A stretch of 64,000 bases of DNA from positions 1 to 64,000 of the forward strand of contig JADJTW010000014.1 of the NCBI GenBank assembly GCA_016710965.1, in the 5' to 3' direction. The notes beneath the pieces were generated by a model. It made no database searches. It saw only the letters and a list, made by a program, of their open reading frames with translations, and was not told the origin of the DNA. This DNA is from Flavobacteriales bacterium (GTDB lineage: Bacteria; Bacteroidota; Bacteroidia; Flavobacteriales_F; PHOS-HE28). Within the stretch, counting starts at the first letter, position 1. The number at the start of each line of letters is the position of its first letter. The position numbers and the translations under genes were made by a program. Positions 35,747-43,674 of this stretch are shown in pieces.

Positions 35747-36251
35747 GGAACTGCTCGCCGGGATCGACACCTTCCTGTTCGATGTGGACGGTGTGTTCAC
35801 CGACAACCGCGTGCTGCTCCTGCCGGGGCTCGATCCGGTGCGCACCTTCCACAGCCGCGATGCCTTCGCCGTGCAGCATGCGCGCAAGGAGGGCTACCGC
35901 ATCATCATCGCCACCGGTGGCAAGAGCGATGGCGTGCGCGAGAGCTTCGGCCGCCTGCGCGTGGAGGAATACTTCGACCGGGTGCATGACAAGAGCGCCA
36001 AGCTCGACGAGCTGATCGCCGCCGGCCTCGATCCCGCGCGCGCCGCGTACATGGGCGATGACCTGCCCGACCTGCGCGTGATGCAACGCGTGGCGCTGCC
36101 GTGCTGCCCCGCCGACGCCGCGCCGGAGATCAAGGCCATCAGCCGCTTCATCAGTGCCAAGAACGGCGGCTACGGCTGCGTGCGCGACCTGCTGGAGCAG
36201 GCCTTGCGCGTGCAGGGCAAATGGCACACCGACGGCGCCCACACCTGGTAG
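35730..36251 (+). CDS. kdsC: KdsC-type HAD phosphatase
   Basis: A 173-residue HAD phosphatase of the C0 (KdsC) subfamily: motif I FLFDVDGVFTDN, motif II in IIATGGKSDGVR, and motif IV AAYMGDDLPDLRVM. It most likely removes phosphate from KDO-8-phosphate in LPS biosynthesis. Overlaps the previous gene by 17 bases and lies 2 bases before the UbiA gene, so co-translation is likely. Confidence 0.88.
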   Translation: MASTYKELLAGIDTFLFDVDGVFTDNRVLLLPGLDPVRTFHSRDAFAVQHARKEGYRIIIATGGKSDGVRESFGRLRVEEYFDRVHDKSAKLDELIAAGLDPARAAYMGDDLPDLRVMQRVALPCCPADAAPEIKAISRFISAKNGGYGCVRDLLEQALRVQGKWHTDGAHTW

Positions 36252-36253
36252 CC

Positions 36254-37285
36254 ATGCGCGACTTCATCCGCCTCACGCGCCCGCTGAACCTGCTGATCAT
36301 GGCGGGCACCATGGTGCTCATGCGCTACGGCACCATCGGCGGCCACCTCGAGCGCGGGCTCGTGCAGCTCCTGCGCGAAGAAGGCTCCAACGCCACGCGC
36401 GCCGACCTCATCCTCGACCCCGGCTTCGGGCCGCAGCTGCCGCTGCACCTCTTCATCCTCCTGGTGCTGAGCACGGTGCTCATCGCCGCCGGCGGCAACG
36501 TCATCAACGACTACTTCGACACGCGCATCGACCGCATCAACAAGCCGGGCGAGGTGATCGTGGGCCGCACCGTGAAGCGCCGCGTGGCCATGATGGGGCA
36601 CCTGTTGCTGAGCGGCGCGGGCTTCCTCTGCGGCGCGGTGGTGGCCTGGCGCACCGGGCTCTGGCATCTGCTGGTGATCCCCGCCTTCGCCATCGCCGCC
36701 TTGTGGACCTACAGCACCACCTTCAAGCGGCAGCTGATCATCGGCAACGGCACCGTGGCACTGCTCACGGCCCTGGTACCGCTCACCGTGGGCCTGTACG
36801 AGATCCCCGCCTTGCGTTCATCGTTCGCGGCGCACGCCGTGGTGGGCTTGCACGGCGAGCAGTTCCGGATGGAACTGGACTACCGCGCGCCCTGGGCATG
36901 GATCCTCGGCTTCTCGGCCTTCGCCTTCATCACCTCGCTCGTGCGAGAACTGCAGAAGGACATGGCCGACGTGAAGGGCGATGAAGCCAACGGCTGCCGC
37001 ACCATCCCCATCGTATGGGGCATGCGCTGGGCGAAGGGACTAGCGATGCTGTACATCGGCGCCACCATCATGGCGCTGCTCGCGCTGCACATGGCCGTGC
37101 CCGCCTTGAACGGGCAGCTTCCGTTCTGGTACATGCAACTGGGCATCGTGGTGCCGCTGCTGCTCTCGGCGGGCTTCACCTACAATGCGGTGCTGCGCGA
37201 AGAGCACCTGCGCGCAGGCACGCTCATGAAGATGTCCATGGTCTTGGGCGTGCTCTTCGCTGCGCTGATCCGCTACCTGCCGTGA
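36254..37285 (+). CDS. UbiA-family prenyltransferase, geranylgeranylglycerol-phosphate type
   Basis: A 343-residue membrane protein with about eight helices. It contains the two Asp-rich Mg/diphosphate-binding motifs: GGNVINDYFDTRIDRINKPG (NDxxDxxxD) and ELQKDMADVKGDEANG (DxxxD). Bacteroidota proteins of this layout are usually labelled geranylgeranylglycerol-phosphate geranylgeranyltransferase-like; the acceptor is not established here. It lies in the DUF2520-kdsC-ubiA-maf cluster, and its stop overlaps the GTG start of maf. Confidence 0.85.
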   Translation: MRDFIRLTRPLNLLIMAGTMVLMRYGTIGGHLERGLVQLLREEGSNATRADLILDPGFGPQLPLHLFILLVLSTVLIAAGGNVINDYFDTRIDRINKPGEVIVGRTVKRRVAMMGHLLLSGAGFLCGAVVAWRTGLWHLLVIPAFAIAALWTYSTTFKRQLIIGNGTVALLTALVPLTVGLYEIPALRSSFAAHAVVGLHGEQFRMELDYRAPWAWILGFSAFAFITSLVRELQKDMADVKGDEANGCRTIPIVWGMRWAKGLAMLYIGATIMALLALHMAVPALNGQLPFWYMQLGIVVPLLLSAGFTYNAVLREEHLRAGTLMKMSMVLGVLFAALIRYLP

Positions 37286-37887
37286 ACAACGCGCCTCTCC
37301 CCTTCCGCCTCATCCTGGCCTCCGCCTCGCCGCGCCGCCGGCAATTGCTGCAAGGCCTGGACCTGCCCGTGGAGATCACGAGCGTGGAGGTGGATGAGAC
37401 GCCACCGCCGGGCATGCCCATCGACCAGGTGGCGGAGCACCTCGCGGTGAAGAAGGCCGAGGCATGGAACGGATCGCTTGCGCCCGATCAGGTCCTGGTG
37501 ACCGCCGATACCACCGTGGTCCTGGACGACCCCGGAACGGGGTCCGGGGCAAGCCTGCTGAACAAGCCCACCGATGAAGCCGACGGGCGCCGCATGCTGG
37601 CACTGCTCAGCGGCCGCAGCCATCGGGTGATCACCGGGGTGTGCCTGCGGACCACAGAGCGCACGGTGAGCTTCGCCGATATCGCCGTGGTGCATTTCAG
37701 GGCGCTGGATGAACACGAGATCGCCTACTACGTGGCACGGCACAAGCCCTTGGACAAGGCCGGCGCCTATGGCGTGCAGGACTGGATCGGCTACACGGCG
37801 GTCGATCGCATCGAAGGCAGCTTCTACACTGTGATGGGCCTGCCCATGCACAGGGTGTACGCTGCGCTGAGGGAGCTGGTCGGATAG
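37282..37887 (+). CDS. maf: Maf-family nucleotide pyrophosphatase
   Basis: A 201-residue protein starting at GTG (overlap GTGA with the UbiA stop). Family motifs: LILASASPRRRQLLQGLDLP, VLVTADTTVVLDD, NKPTDEADGRRMLALLSGRS, and GSFYTVMGLPMHRV. The enzyme hydrolyses non-canonical or modified dTTP/UTP/CTP to monophosphates. It is the last gene of the cluster; a hairpin begins about 105 bases later. Confidence 0.93.
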   Translation: MNNAPLPFRLILASASPRRRQLLQGLDLPVEITSVEVDETPPPGMPIDQVAEHLAVKKAEAWNGSLAPDQVLVTADTTVVLDDPGTGSGASLLNKPTDEADGRRMLALLSGRSHRVITGVCLRTTERTVSFADIAVVHFRALDEHEIAYYVARHKPLDKAGAYGVQDWIGYTAVDRIEGSFYTVMGLPMHRVYAALRELVG

Positions 37888-37993
37888 CTCATTTCCTGTG
37901 GGAAAATCGTGTTCGGCATGTCAGGGATCCGTGCTTATGTTCGCAGTGGAGGAGTGCGCTTTTCGCTCCAAGAGCCATTCCTTCGCTCCAAGG

Positions 37994-38025
37994 AACCCGT
38001 CCCGCGCAAGCAGGGCGGGTTTCTG
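37994..38025 (+). terminator. Probable terminator of the maf operon
   Basis: Inverted repeat AACCCGTCCC / GGGCGGGTT with one bulged base and about nine-base loop, followed by TCTGGTTCTT. The two CTTCGCTCCAAG copies just upstream are direct repeats. Well placed after maf, ahead of the sorting-domain relic. Confidence 0.5.
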
Positions 38026-38034
38026 GTTCTTGAT

Positions 38035-38215
38035 CAGCGCAGCAAGGTGATTGTGCCCTTCAGTTCACGCCCCCGGCCGTCCTCGCCGATGGCCTTGAGG
38101 ACATGGAAGCAGATGCTTTCGGAGGCGGGTTCGCCCAGAAAGGTGCAGGCAGCCCACGCTTGTTCGGGCCATTGCAGGCGGACCTCCATCTATTCCCAAC
38201 GATTGAGGTTCTCGA
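38035..38215 (-). pseudogene. Relic of a type B (gliding motility-associated) T9SS C-terminal domain
   Basis: The sequence aligns base for base with 43677-43855, the last 60 codons of the type B adhesin gene: shared blocks AAGGTGATTGTGCCCTTCAG, CCGGCCGTCCT and GGGCCATTGCAGGCGG. Indels and a stop break the frame, and no N-terminal part precedes it. It is therefore a decayed or recombined C-terminal tail. The surrounding gap 37888-38521 contains no intact gene. Confidence 0.7.
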
Positions 38216-38521
38216 TCCTTCTTTTAGTCTCGCTTTGGGGGCACGCGAGCGGCGCCAAGTGGTCCCAGCGATCGTTGGAAGCCCGCTACTGAAGACCTAC
38301 AGCGTCGGGCGCTACTGCACAGGTGTACCAACGCGCTGGTGAGCATGGACAAGGAATGACGCGCACAAGGCACAAGCGATGCCTCTTGCGCAGAGCGCGA
38401 AGTTCTCAACAGGTGAGCCCGACGCCGGGACCGCGAGCCGCCGAAAGCTTCGCCGGTGGCGCAAGGAGAACGCAGTCGCACCGAACGCATGCGCCTACCT
38501 TTACTGCATAACCGGAAGAAT

Positions 38522-38755
38522 ATGGACATCGCAGAGATGAAGCTCGAATTGGTGAAGCGCGTGCTTGCCGTGCGTGACACGGCCATCCTTGACCGGGTAC
38601 GCGAAGTGATCGACAGCGAAGTGGAGGACGGTGACATCAGCGCGGAAGAGCTGGCCGAACTGGAATCGCTGCGGGCTGAGCGGTTGCGCGGCGAAGGAAG
38701 CTCCTACACCTGGGAGGAGGTACAGCGCATGGCCCGCGAGATGATCAAGAAATGA
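38522..38755 (+). CDS. Antitoxin-like protein of a ParE/RelE toxin-antitoxin pair
   Basis: A 77-residue acidic, helical protein: MDIAEMKLELVKRVLAVRDT, then EDGDISAEELAELESLRAER. Its stop overlaps the toxin start by ATGA. Size, acidity and position identify it as the antitoxin. I see no clear DNA-binding fold, though such addiction-module antitoxins often have an N-terminal one. An upstream in-frame ATG at 38456 is less likely. Confidence 0.8.
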   Translation: MDIAEMKLELVKRVLAVRDTAILDRVREVIDSEVEDGDISAEELAELESLRAERLRGEGSSYTWEEVQRMAREMIKK

Positions 38756-39045
38756 GCTACCGGATGGTCGTGCGCGGCAGCGCTGCCAAGGATGTGCTCG
38801 AAGCCTTCTTCTGGTACCACACCATCCGCACTCAGTTGGGCAACCAGTTCATGGCGGCGGTGAAAGAGTGCTCCGACTCGATCGAGGCCAACCCTTTCGG
38901 CTACCAATTGCGCAAAGGCCAATTCCGTCATGCAATGCTGCGCAAGTTCCCGTATCGGATGGTCTACGAGGTCGAACACCTGGAGGTGTTCATCTATCGC
39001 GTTGTCCACGTCAAACGCAGGCCAAGCAAGAAGTTCGGACCATAA
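38752..39045 (+). CDS. ParE/RelE-superfamily toxin
   Basis: A 97-residue basic protein with the ParE/RelE fold: SYRMVVRGSAAKDVLEAFFW, mid-domain YHTIRTQLGNQFMAAV, and end FPYRMVYEVEHLEVFIYRVV then HVKRRPSKKF. The pattern of strands and the aromatic FPY-motif are typical. It could block gyrase (ParE) or cleave mRNA (RelE); not resolved. It overlaps the antitoxin by 4 bases and forms a complete type II module between the T9SS relic and a secreted protein gene. Confidence 0.88.
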   Translation: MSYRMVVRGSAAKDVLEAFFWYHTIRTQLGNQFMAAVKECSDSIEANPFGYQLRKGQFRHAMLRKFPYRMVYEVEHLEVFIYRVVHVKRRPSKKFGP

Positions 39046-39164
39046 CACGAAAGAGAATAAGTGTTGTTGCGGTGAAATGCCGCGCGTTCACGCTGCGCTT
39101 CCGCATTGCTTTGGCGCACTAACAAGCCTTTCTACCCCGGCAGGCACAAGGTCCAGCGCCATGA

Positions 39165-40583
39165 TCAGTGCGCGACCAGGAGCTTAATTGCACCGTACTC
39201 ATGCCGCACGGTATAACTGCCCGCTGCCCATGAAGAGACATTGATGGTGGTGCGACCGCTGATGCGCCCGGACCATACGATGCGCGACAGTGCATCATAG
39301 ATGGCCACACCCATGGGTTGGTCCGTGGCGAAGGTGACTTGGTTGGTAGCTGGGTTTGGGGTGATCAGCAGTGTGGGCTTGAATAAGTTCTCGATCAAGT
39401 CCACCGGATCGCTACAATTCTCCACTGCATCACCACCGATCCACTTGGCCACCTGCTTTATAGTATCTCCATCGATCGTCGTAAATCCGCCGCACATGTA
39501 TAGGCTATCACGAAAGATGGCCAGCGTGGCAATGGATCCCGCTGTGGTGTTCAGCGTGCCCGGTAGGCCGCACCAGCGCTGGCCGTCCCACTTGGCAACC
39601 TTGTTGACGAATACACCCCCCGCATGATTGAACTGGCCGCATGCGAACAGGGCGTCGTGCCACCATACCATACTAAGGGCACAAGATGCCATGGGCACCG
39701 GAGGGTAGCTGAGTCCACCGCCCATGGTGTTCCACGTTTCCCCGTTGAAAGCGGCGATCAGGTTGCCAGGACCACCAGTATCCAAGCGAAAGCAGCCCGC
39801 CACGAACAAGGTGTCGTTGTGGATCATGATCTCCTTGATGGGGCTTTGCGTATTCCAGCCCGGCACATATTCCCAACTGCTGCCATTGTAGCGCATGAAG
39901 GTCACTTGCCCTGAGCCCAAGGGATTGCGGTAGCTGCCCGTCATGTACGTCTTGCCCAAGTAGTCGAACACGTAGCCCACGTAATTGCCATCGTCGAAGG
40001 GGATCTGTGCGAAAGGCTCCCATTCATAGAACGCACTACCATCGTACCGAAACACGCAGGCTTCGGGGAAGCCGCAGATGCTGCCTGTATACCCCGTGGC
40101 ATACAAGGTGCTGCCTGGTTGCTTGGGGACCAAGGTGCTCATGCCGTTCATGTTCGGATTGAGGCATTCCAAGGGTTCCCACACCGATTGGACATCGTTC
40201 AGCCGCGCTAAACCCCAATTGTATTCTCCGCCCGGGAGTGGCATGACAAAGCCTCCACATGCGTAGAGTTCTCCTTCATATCTCAAGAAGTGGAAGGTCT
40301 GCTGCACCCCGCCCTGGGCGGGCTGGATCCGCGTCGCAAGACTATCCCAGCGCTGGCCGTTCCAGGCCGCTTGCCCTACGCCTATCACCGTATCGTTCTC
40401 GTTCCTGATCCAGAGGAAGGTGCCCCCCGCAAGCAGCCGGTCGCTCACGCTGTCGCCATACAGGGTTTGAACTTCGGTCGGTCCGATGGTACCCAAACCG
40501 CATCGCTGCCAGTATTGCGCGTGGATGGTGGTGGCACTGGCCATAGTTCCAAAGGCCAGTGCGCATAGCAGCTGCGGCTTCAT
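39165..40583 (-). CDS. Secreted kelch-like repeat protein with T9SS type A sorting domain
   Basis: A 472-residue product with signal peptide MKPQLLCALAFGTMASATTI. Repeated blades with 'W.G..W' and 'GELYACGGF', 'GKTYMTGSY' and 'DSLYMCGGFTT' patterns suggest a beta-propeller. The tail is type A: TPNPATNQVTFATDQPMGVA, WSGRISGRTTINVSSWAAGS, YTVRHEYGAIKLLVAH. A second copy of the last 25 residues lies at 40630-40712 downstream of the Rhs fragment. The gene appears less GC-rich than its flanks, consistent with acquisition. Confidence 0.85.
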   Translation of the reverse strand: MKPQLLCALAFGTMASATTIHAQYWQRCGLGTIGPTEVQTLYGDSVSDRLLAGGTFLWIRNENDTVIGVGQAAWNGQRWDSLATRIQPAQGGVQQTFHFLRYEGELYACGGFVMPLPGGEYNWGLARLNDVQSVWEPLECLNPNMNGMSTLVPKQPGSTLYATGYTGSICGFPEACVFRYDGSAFYEWEPFAQIPFDDGNYVGYVFDYLGKTYMTGSYRNPLGSGQVTFMRYNGSSWEYVPGWNTQSPIKEIMIHNDTLFVAGCFRLDTGGPGNLIAAFNGETWNTMGGGLSYPPVPMASCALSMVWWHDALFACGQFNHAGGVFVNKVAKWDGQRWCGLPGTLNTTAGSIATLAIFRDSLYMCGGFTTIDGDTIKQVAKWIGGDAVENCSDPVDLIENLFKPTLLITPNPATNQVTFATDQPMGVAIYDALSRIVWSGRISGRTTINVSSWAAGSYTVRHEYGAIKLLVAH

Positions 40584-40617
40584 GGCTTCAGGAGTTTTAA
40601 CCTCAGCATGGCCTCAA

Positions 40618-41317
40618 AGGTCCAGTGACAAGATCAGTGCGCCAACAGGAGCTTGATTGCACCGTACTCATGCCGCACGGTATAGCTGCCCGCTGCCCAT
40701 GAAGAAGCATCGATGCTGCTGCTCTGTAATAGCTCACGCGCTTCAGGCTATTGCTGCCGTAGGCATTGGTGTAGGTGAAGGGCAGGCCGCCGCCTTGCGC
40801 GCCGTTGGGGTCGGGCTGCTGCAAGGGCGTGGTCTTGGCGAAGCGTTGCGTACCCCCGGTTCGCAGACCGGGGCGGGCTCCAGCGTACCATGTCCAGGCG
40901 CTGGTGGCGTTCTCGCCCACGCCCTCGGTCTCCAGCACGCCCAGTTCGCGGCCTGCGGCATCGCGCAGGTGGAAGGCTTCGGAGACAATGGCGCCGTTCT
41001 CATCTATTTCCCGTTTGTACACGCGCTGGTCGGCGGCATCGTACAGGTAAGCAGCGGCATGGGCAGCGGTATTGCCAAGGGTGACTGCGAATGGCAGTTG
41101 CGCGCGGCCGTAGGTGGTCTTGTGGTCGCGGTAGTAGTCGCGCACCAGGTTGCCGGCCGCATCGTACTGGTACTGGCGCGTGGGCAAGGCGCTGCCGGTG
41201 CCAGCCAGCACAGTGGCCAAGCGGCTCTTGCCGTAGGCATATTGGTAGGTCCATAGCACCTGCTCCACATCGGTAGGTGGCTCCGTGAAGAAGCCGTGGC
41301 GTTGCACGTTGCGCATG
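40618..41317 (-). pseudogene. Rhs core fragment joined out of frame to a T9SS type A tail
   Basis: From 41317 to 40726 the sequence is a near-identical copy of 43375-42784, part of the Rhs core (YD-repeat) of the toxin gene upstream. Only a short block around 41000-41030 differs strongly. At about 40720 it switches to SIDASSWAAGSYTVRHEYGA then IKLLLAH, a second copy of the sorting-domain end of the neighbouring secreted protein, in a different reading frame. The 5' end overlaps the end of the Imm26 gene region. It is a recombination product, not a working gene. Confidence 0.75.
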
Positions 41318-41338
41318 GCTTTCAACGCACTCTTTGCT

Positions 41339-41791
41339 TTACTTGCTAAGCGCGATCTCCACGGCGCCGGCTCCATATAAAACGTCCTCCGTCAATCCCA
41401 TGTCGTCGACTCTCCAAGGTTCTTCTGAGATGACGTGATTGGGATCGTCATTTGAGTAGGTCACTTTCCAAGCTCGATTTGACAGTTCCTCTACGCGAAG
41501 GAATTGTGGCAACGACCACATAGATCTCATCCATTTTGAGTCTATGCCGATGATTGGCCAGTCACCGCGAATCAAACCGAGGTCGCCAATACGCACTACC
41601 ATGGTTGCCTCATTCGGTTCGAGTCCTACGCACTCATCAAGCTTGGGTGGGGATGTCAGCCGACGCTTGAAGAGATAAGCAAGAATGACTTTCCCCCTGC
41701 TCGCTGCTCTTGCTACGACACCGAGGCTATACCCGCCTGTCCTAAGCGGCACCGCAAACCAAGTACCTTCAGTATAGGGTAGTTTCTTCAT
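41339..41791 (-). CDS. Immunity protein, Imm26-like
   Basis: A 150-residue protein starting MKKLPYTEGTWFAVPLRTGG, with YSLGVVARAASRGKVILAYL and VRIGDLGLIRGDWPIIG, the arrangement I associate with the Imm26 immunity family of polymorphic toxin systems. It overlaps the Rhs toxin stop by ATGA, the expected order of toxin then immunity. The gene is visibly AT-richer than its surroundings. It would bind and neutralise the toxin tip encoded just upstream. Confidence 0.78.
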   Translation of the reverse strand: MKKLPYTEGTWFAVPLRTGGYSLGVVARAASRGKVILAYLFKRRLTSPPKLDECVGLEPNEATMVVRIGDLGLIRGDWPIIGIDSKWMRSMWSLPQFLRVEELSNRAWKVTYSNDDPNHVISEEPWRVDDMGLTEDVLYGAGAVEIALSK

Positions 41792-43557
41792 GGTTCCATG
41801 GCCTGGTTGGCCGCATCAAGGTATTGTTGTCGAAGTGGGTTTCTTGGGCCGATTGGGTTGATCTTGTTCAAGCGCGGCTGATGCTTCTCGTGCATCAACT
41901 GTTCAATGCCCCGCTGTTCGAAATAGTCATCCGTCCTGTGCAACACCTTGAACTTAAACTCACCAAGTACTGGATCTCTTGCGTGTTCGCCGGTTCGTCT
42001 CAACATACTGTTTGTACGTCCAGTGCGGACGATTTGACCAGCGTCGTCGAACAAACCATACACGCCGCCACCGGCAGGAACACGCTTCCCAGCACCACGC
42101 CCACCACTAAGGATTATTGAACCCGTTGCAGTAATCGCCTCAGCCCCGGTAACCTCTCCGGAGAAGAACCCAGCCGACAGATCATCTATCGCACCAAAAC
42201 CGAGAAGGTCATAGGCCGCAGAGTTGACGGATTCCATGAAAGATCTCACCGGCGCTTCACTCCACTCAGCAGAGGTCGGGGTATGGATCACACCTCCAAG
42301 CCTGTCCCTCCTTGGCTCAGGCTCCATGCTTGTGAGCAACCAACCGGTTTCATACACTCTCGCTTGTGCTTGTCCCCTACCATGTGCCGTTTCAGGATGC
42401 TGCGCTCCTTGGTTCGGATTCGACTTGCGAACCTTGTCGTCGATGGGTTCTCGACCGTCAGGGTCGGTCAGGCTGATCGGGTTGCCCAAGACGTAGTTGT
42501 ACGCCGACCAACTCCCATACTCCTCCGCCAACGGTTCCAAACTCAGGAACCTGGCCACGTCACTGTCATAGTACCGTGCACCTCTGTAATCCAAGCCCGT
42601 CTCTTGATCCCGCTCGTGCATTGTGGTCAAGTAGCGCTCGGCCCGGTCCTCCAGATACTCCCGGAGGATGCTTCCATAGGGGTGGTAATCCGCCACGTGC
42701 TCCAGCGTTAGGCTGCGCGTGCTGTTGGCGCCCTCGCAGCCGGTGCGGTAGGTAAGGCGGGTGTTGCCCAGGTGGTCGTAGATGTAATAGCTCACGTGCT
42801 TCAGGCTATTGCTGCCGTAGGCATTGGTGTAGGTGAAGGGCAGGCCACCGCCTTGCGCGCCATTGGGGTCGGGCTGTTGCAATGGCGTGGTCTTGGCGAA
42901 GCGTTGCGTACCCCCGGTTCGCAGACCGGGGCGGGCTCCAGCGTACCAGGTCCAGGCGCTGGTGGCGTTCTCGCCCACGCCCTCGGTCTCCAGCACGCCC
43001 AGTTCGCGGCCTGCGGCATCGCGCAGGTGGAAGGCTTCGGAGACGACCACCTCGTTGGCGTCCTTCACCTGCTTATGCACGCGCTGGTCGGCGGCATCGT
43101 ACAGGTAAGCAGCGGCATGGGCAGCGGTATTGCCAAGGGTGACTGCGAATGGCAGTTGCGCGCGGCCATAGGTGGTCTTGTGGTCGCGGTAGTAGTCGCG
43201 CACCAGGTTGCCGGCCGCATCGTACTGGTACTGGCGCGTGGGCAAGGCGCTGCCGGTGCCAGCCAGCACAGTGGCCAAGCGGCTCTTGCCGTAGGCATAT
43301 TGGTAGGTCCATAGCACCTGCTCCACATCGGTGGGTGTTGCCGTGAAGAAGCCGTGGCGTTGCACGTTGCGCATGTTGCCTATGCGGTCGAAGGTATAGG
43401 CCTCATCACCTACCCTGAAGCTGGGGTCGGTGGCGGCGCTGGCGCCCAGCACCAACTCGCCTTGCACGGCATCGGCGGTGATCATGCGGCCCAAGCCATC
43501 GTACTTGAACGCGTATTGGGTGGGGTTCTCGAAGGCAACGCCGTCGTAACCGATCAT
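41788..43557 (-). CDS. Truncated Rhs-repeat protein with C-terminal GIY-YIG/URI-like nuclease toxin
   Basis: A 589-residue open frame beginning MIGYDGVAFENPTQYAFKYD. Upstream codons still read like Rhs (NGLKHTYALDG) until a stop near 43592, so the N-terminal part is missing. Residues about 1-340 are YD/Rhs repeats ending with the associated core: DHLGNTRLTYRTGCEGANST, HERDQETGLDYRGARYYDSD, and NYVLGNPISLTDPDG. After this boundary the toxin tip (about residues 375-589) contains GGVYGLFDDAGQIVRTGRTN, then MLRRTGEHARDPV and YFEQRGIEQLMHEKHQ, matching a GIY-YIG nuclease with Arg and Glu. Codon usage shifts to AT-rich in the tip. Followed directly by the Imm26-like gene. Confidence 0.82.
   Translation of the reverse strand: MIGYDGVAFENPTQYAFKYDGLGRMITADAVQGELVLGASAATDPSFRVGDEAYTFDRIGNMRNVQRHGFFTATPTDVEQVLWTYQYAYGKSRLATVLAGTGSALPTRQYQYDAAGNLVRDYYRDHKTTYGRAQLPFAVTLGNTAAHAAAYLYDAADQRVHKQVKDANEVVVSEAFHLRDAAGRELGVLETEGVGENATSAWTWYAGARPGLRTGGTQRFAKTTPLQQPDPNGAQGGGLPFTYTNAYGSNSLKHVSYYIYDHLGNTRLTYRTGCEGANSTRSLTLEHVADYHPYGSILREYLEDRAERYLTTMHERDQETGLDYRGARYYDSDVARFLSLEPLAEEYGSWSAYNYVLGNPISLTDPDGREPIDDKVRKSNPNQGAQHPETAHGRGQAQARVYETGWLLTSMEPEPRRDRLGGVIHTPTSAEWSEAPVRSFMESVNSAAYDLLGFGAIDDLSAGFFSGEVTGAEAITATGSIILSGGRGAGKRVPAGGGVYGLFDDAGQIVRTGRTNSMLRRTGEHARDPVLGEFKFKVLHRTDDYFEQRGIEQLMHEKHQPRLNKINPIGPRNPLRQQYLDAANQAMEP
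42784..43375. repeat. Direct repeat partner of 40726-41317 (Rhs core)
   Basis: A 592-base segment of the Rhs core is repeated in direct orientation 2058 bases away. The copies are nearly identical, so recombination between them could delete or swap the toxin tip and immunity gene between them. Confidence 0.8.
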
Positions 43558-43674
43558 GCCGTCAAGGGCGTAGGTGTGCTTCAGACCGTTGATGAACTAC
43601 CTGACTGGAATTCGCCTGTCGAAGGAAAGCAGGCACCTCATGCAGGAACCTCTGCCTTTCAGTGATCGCCACTC

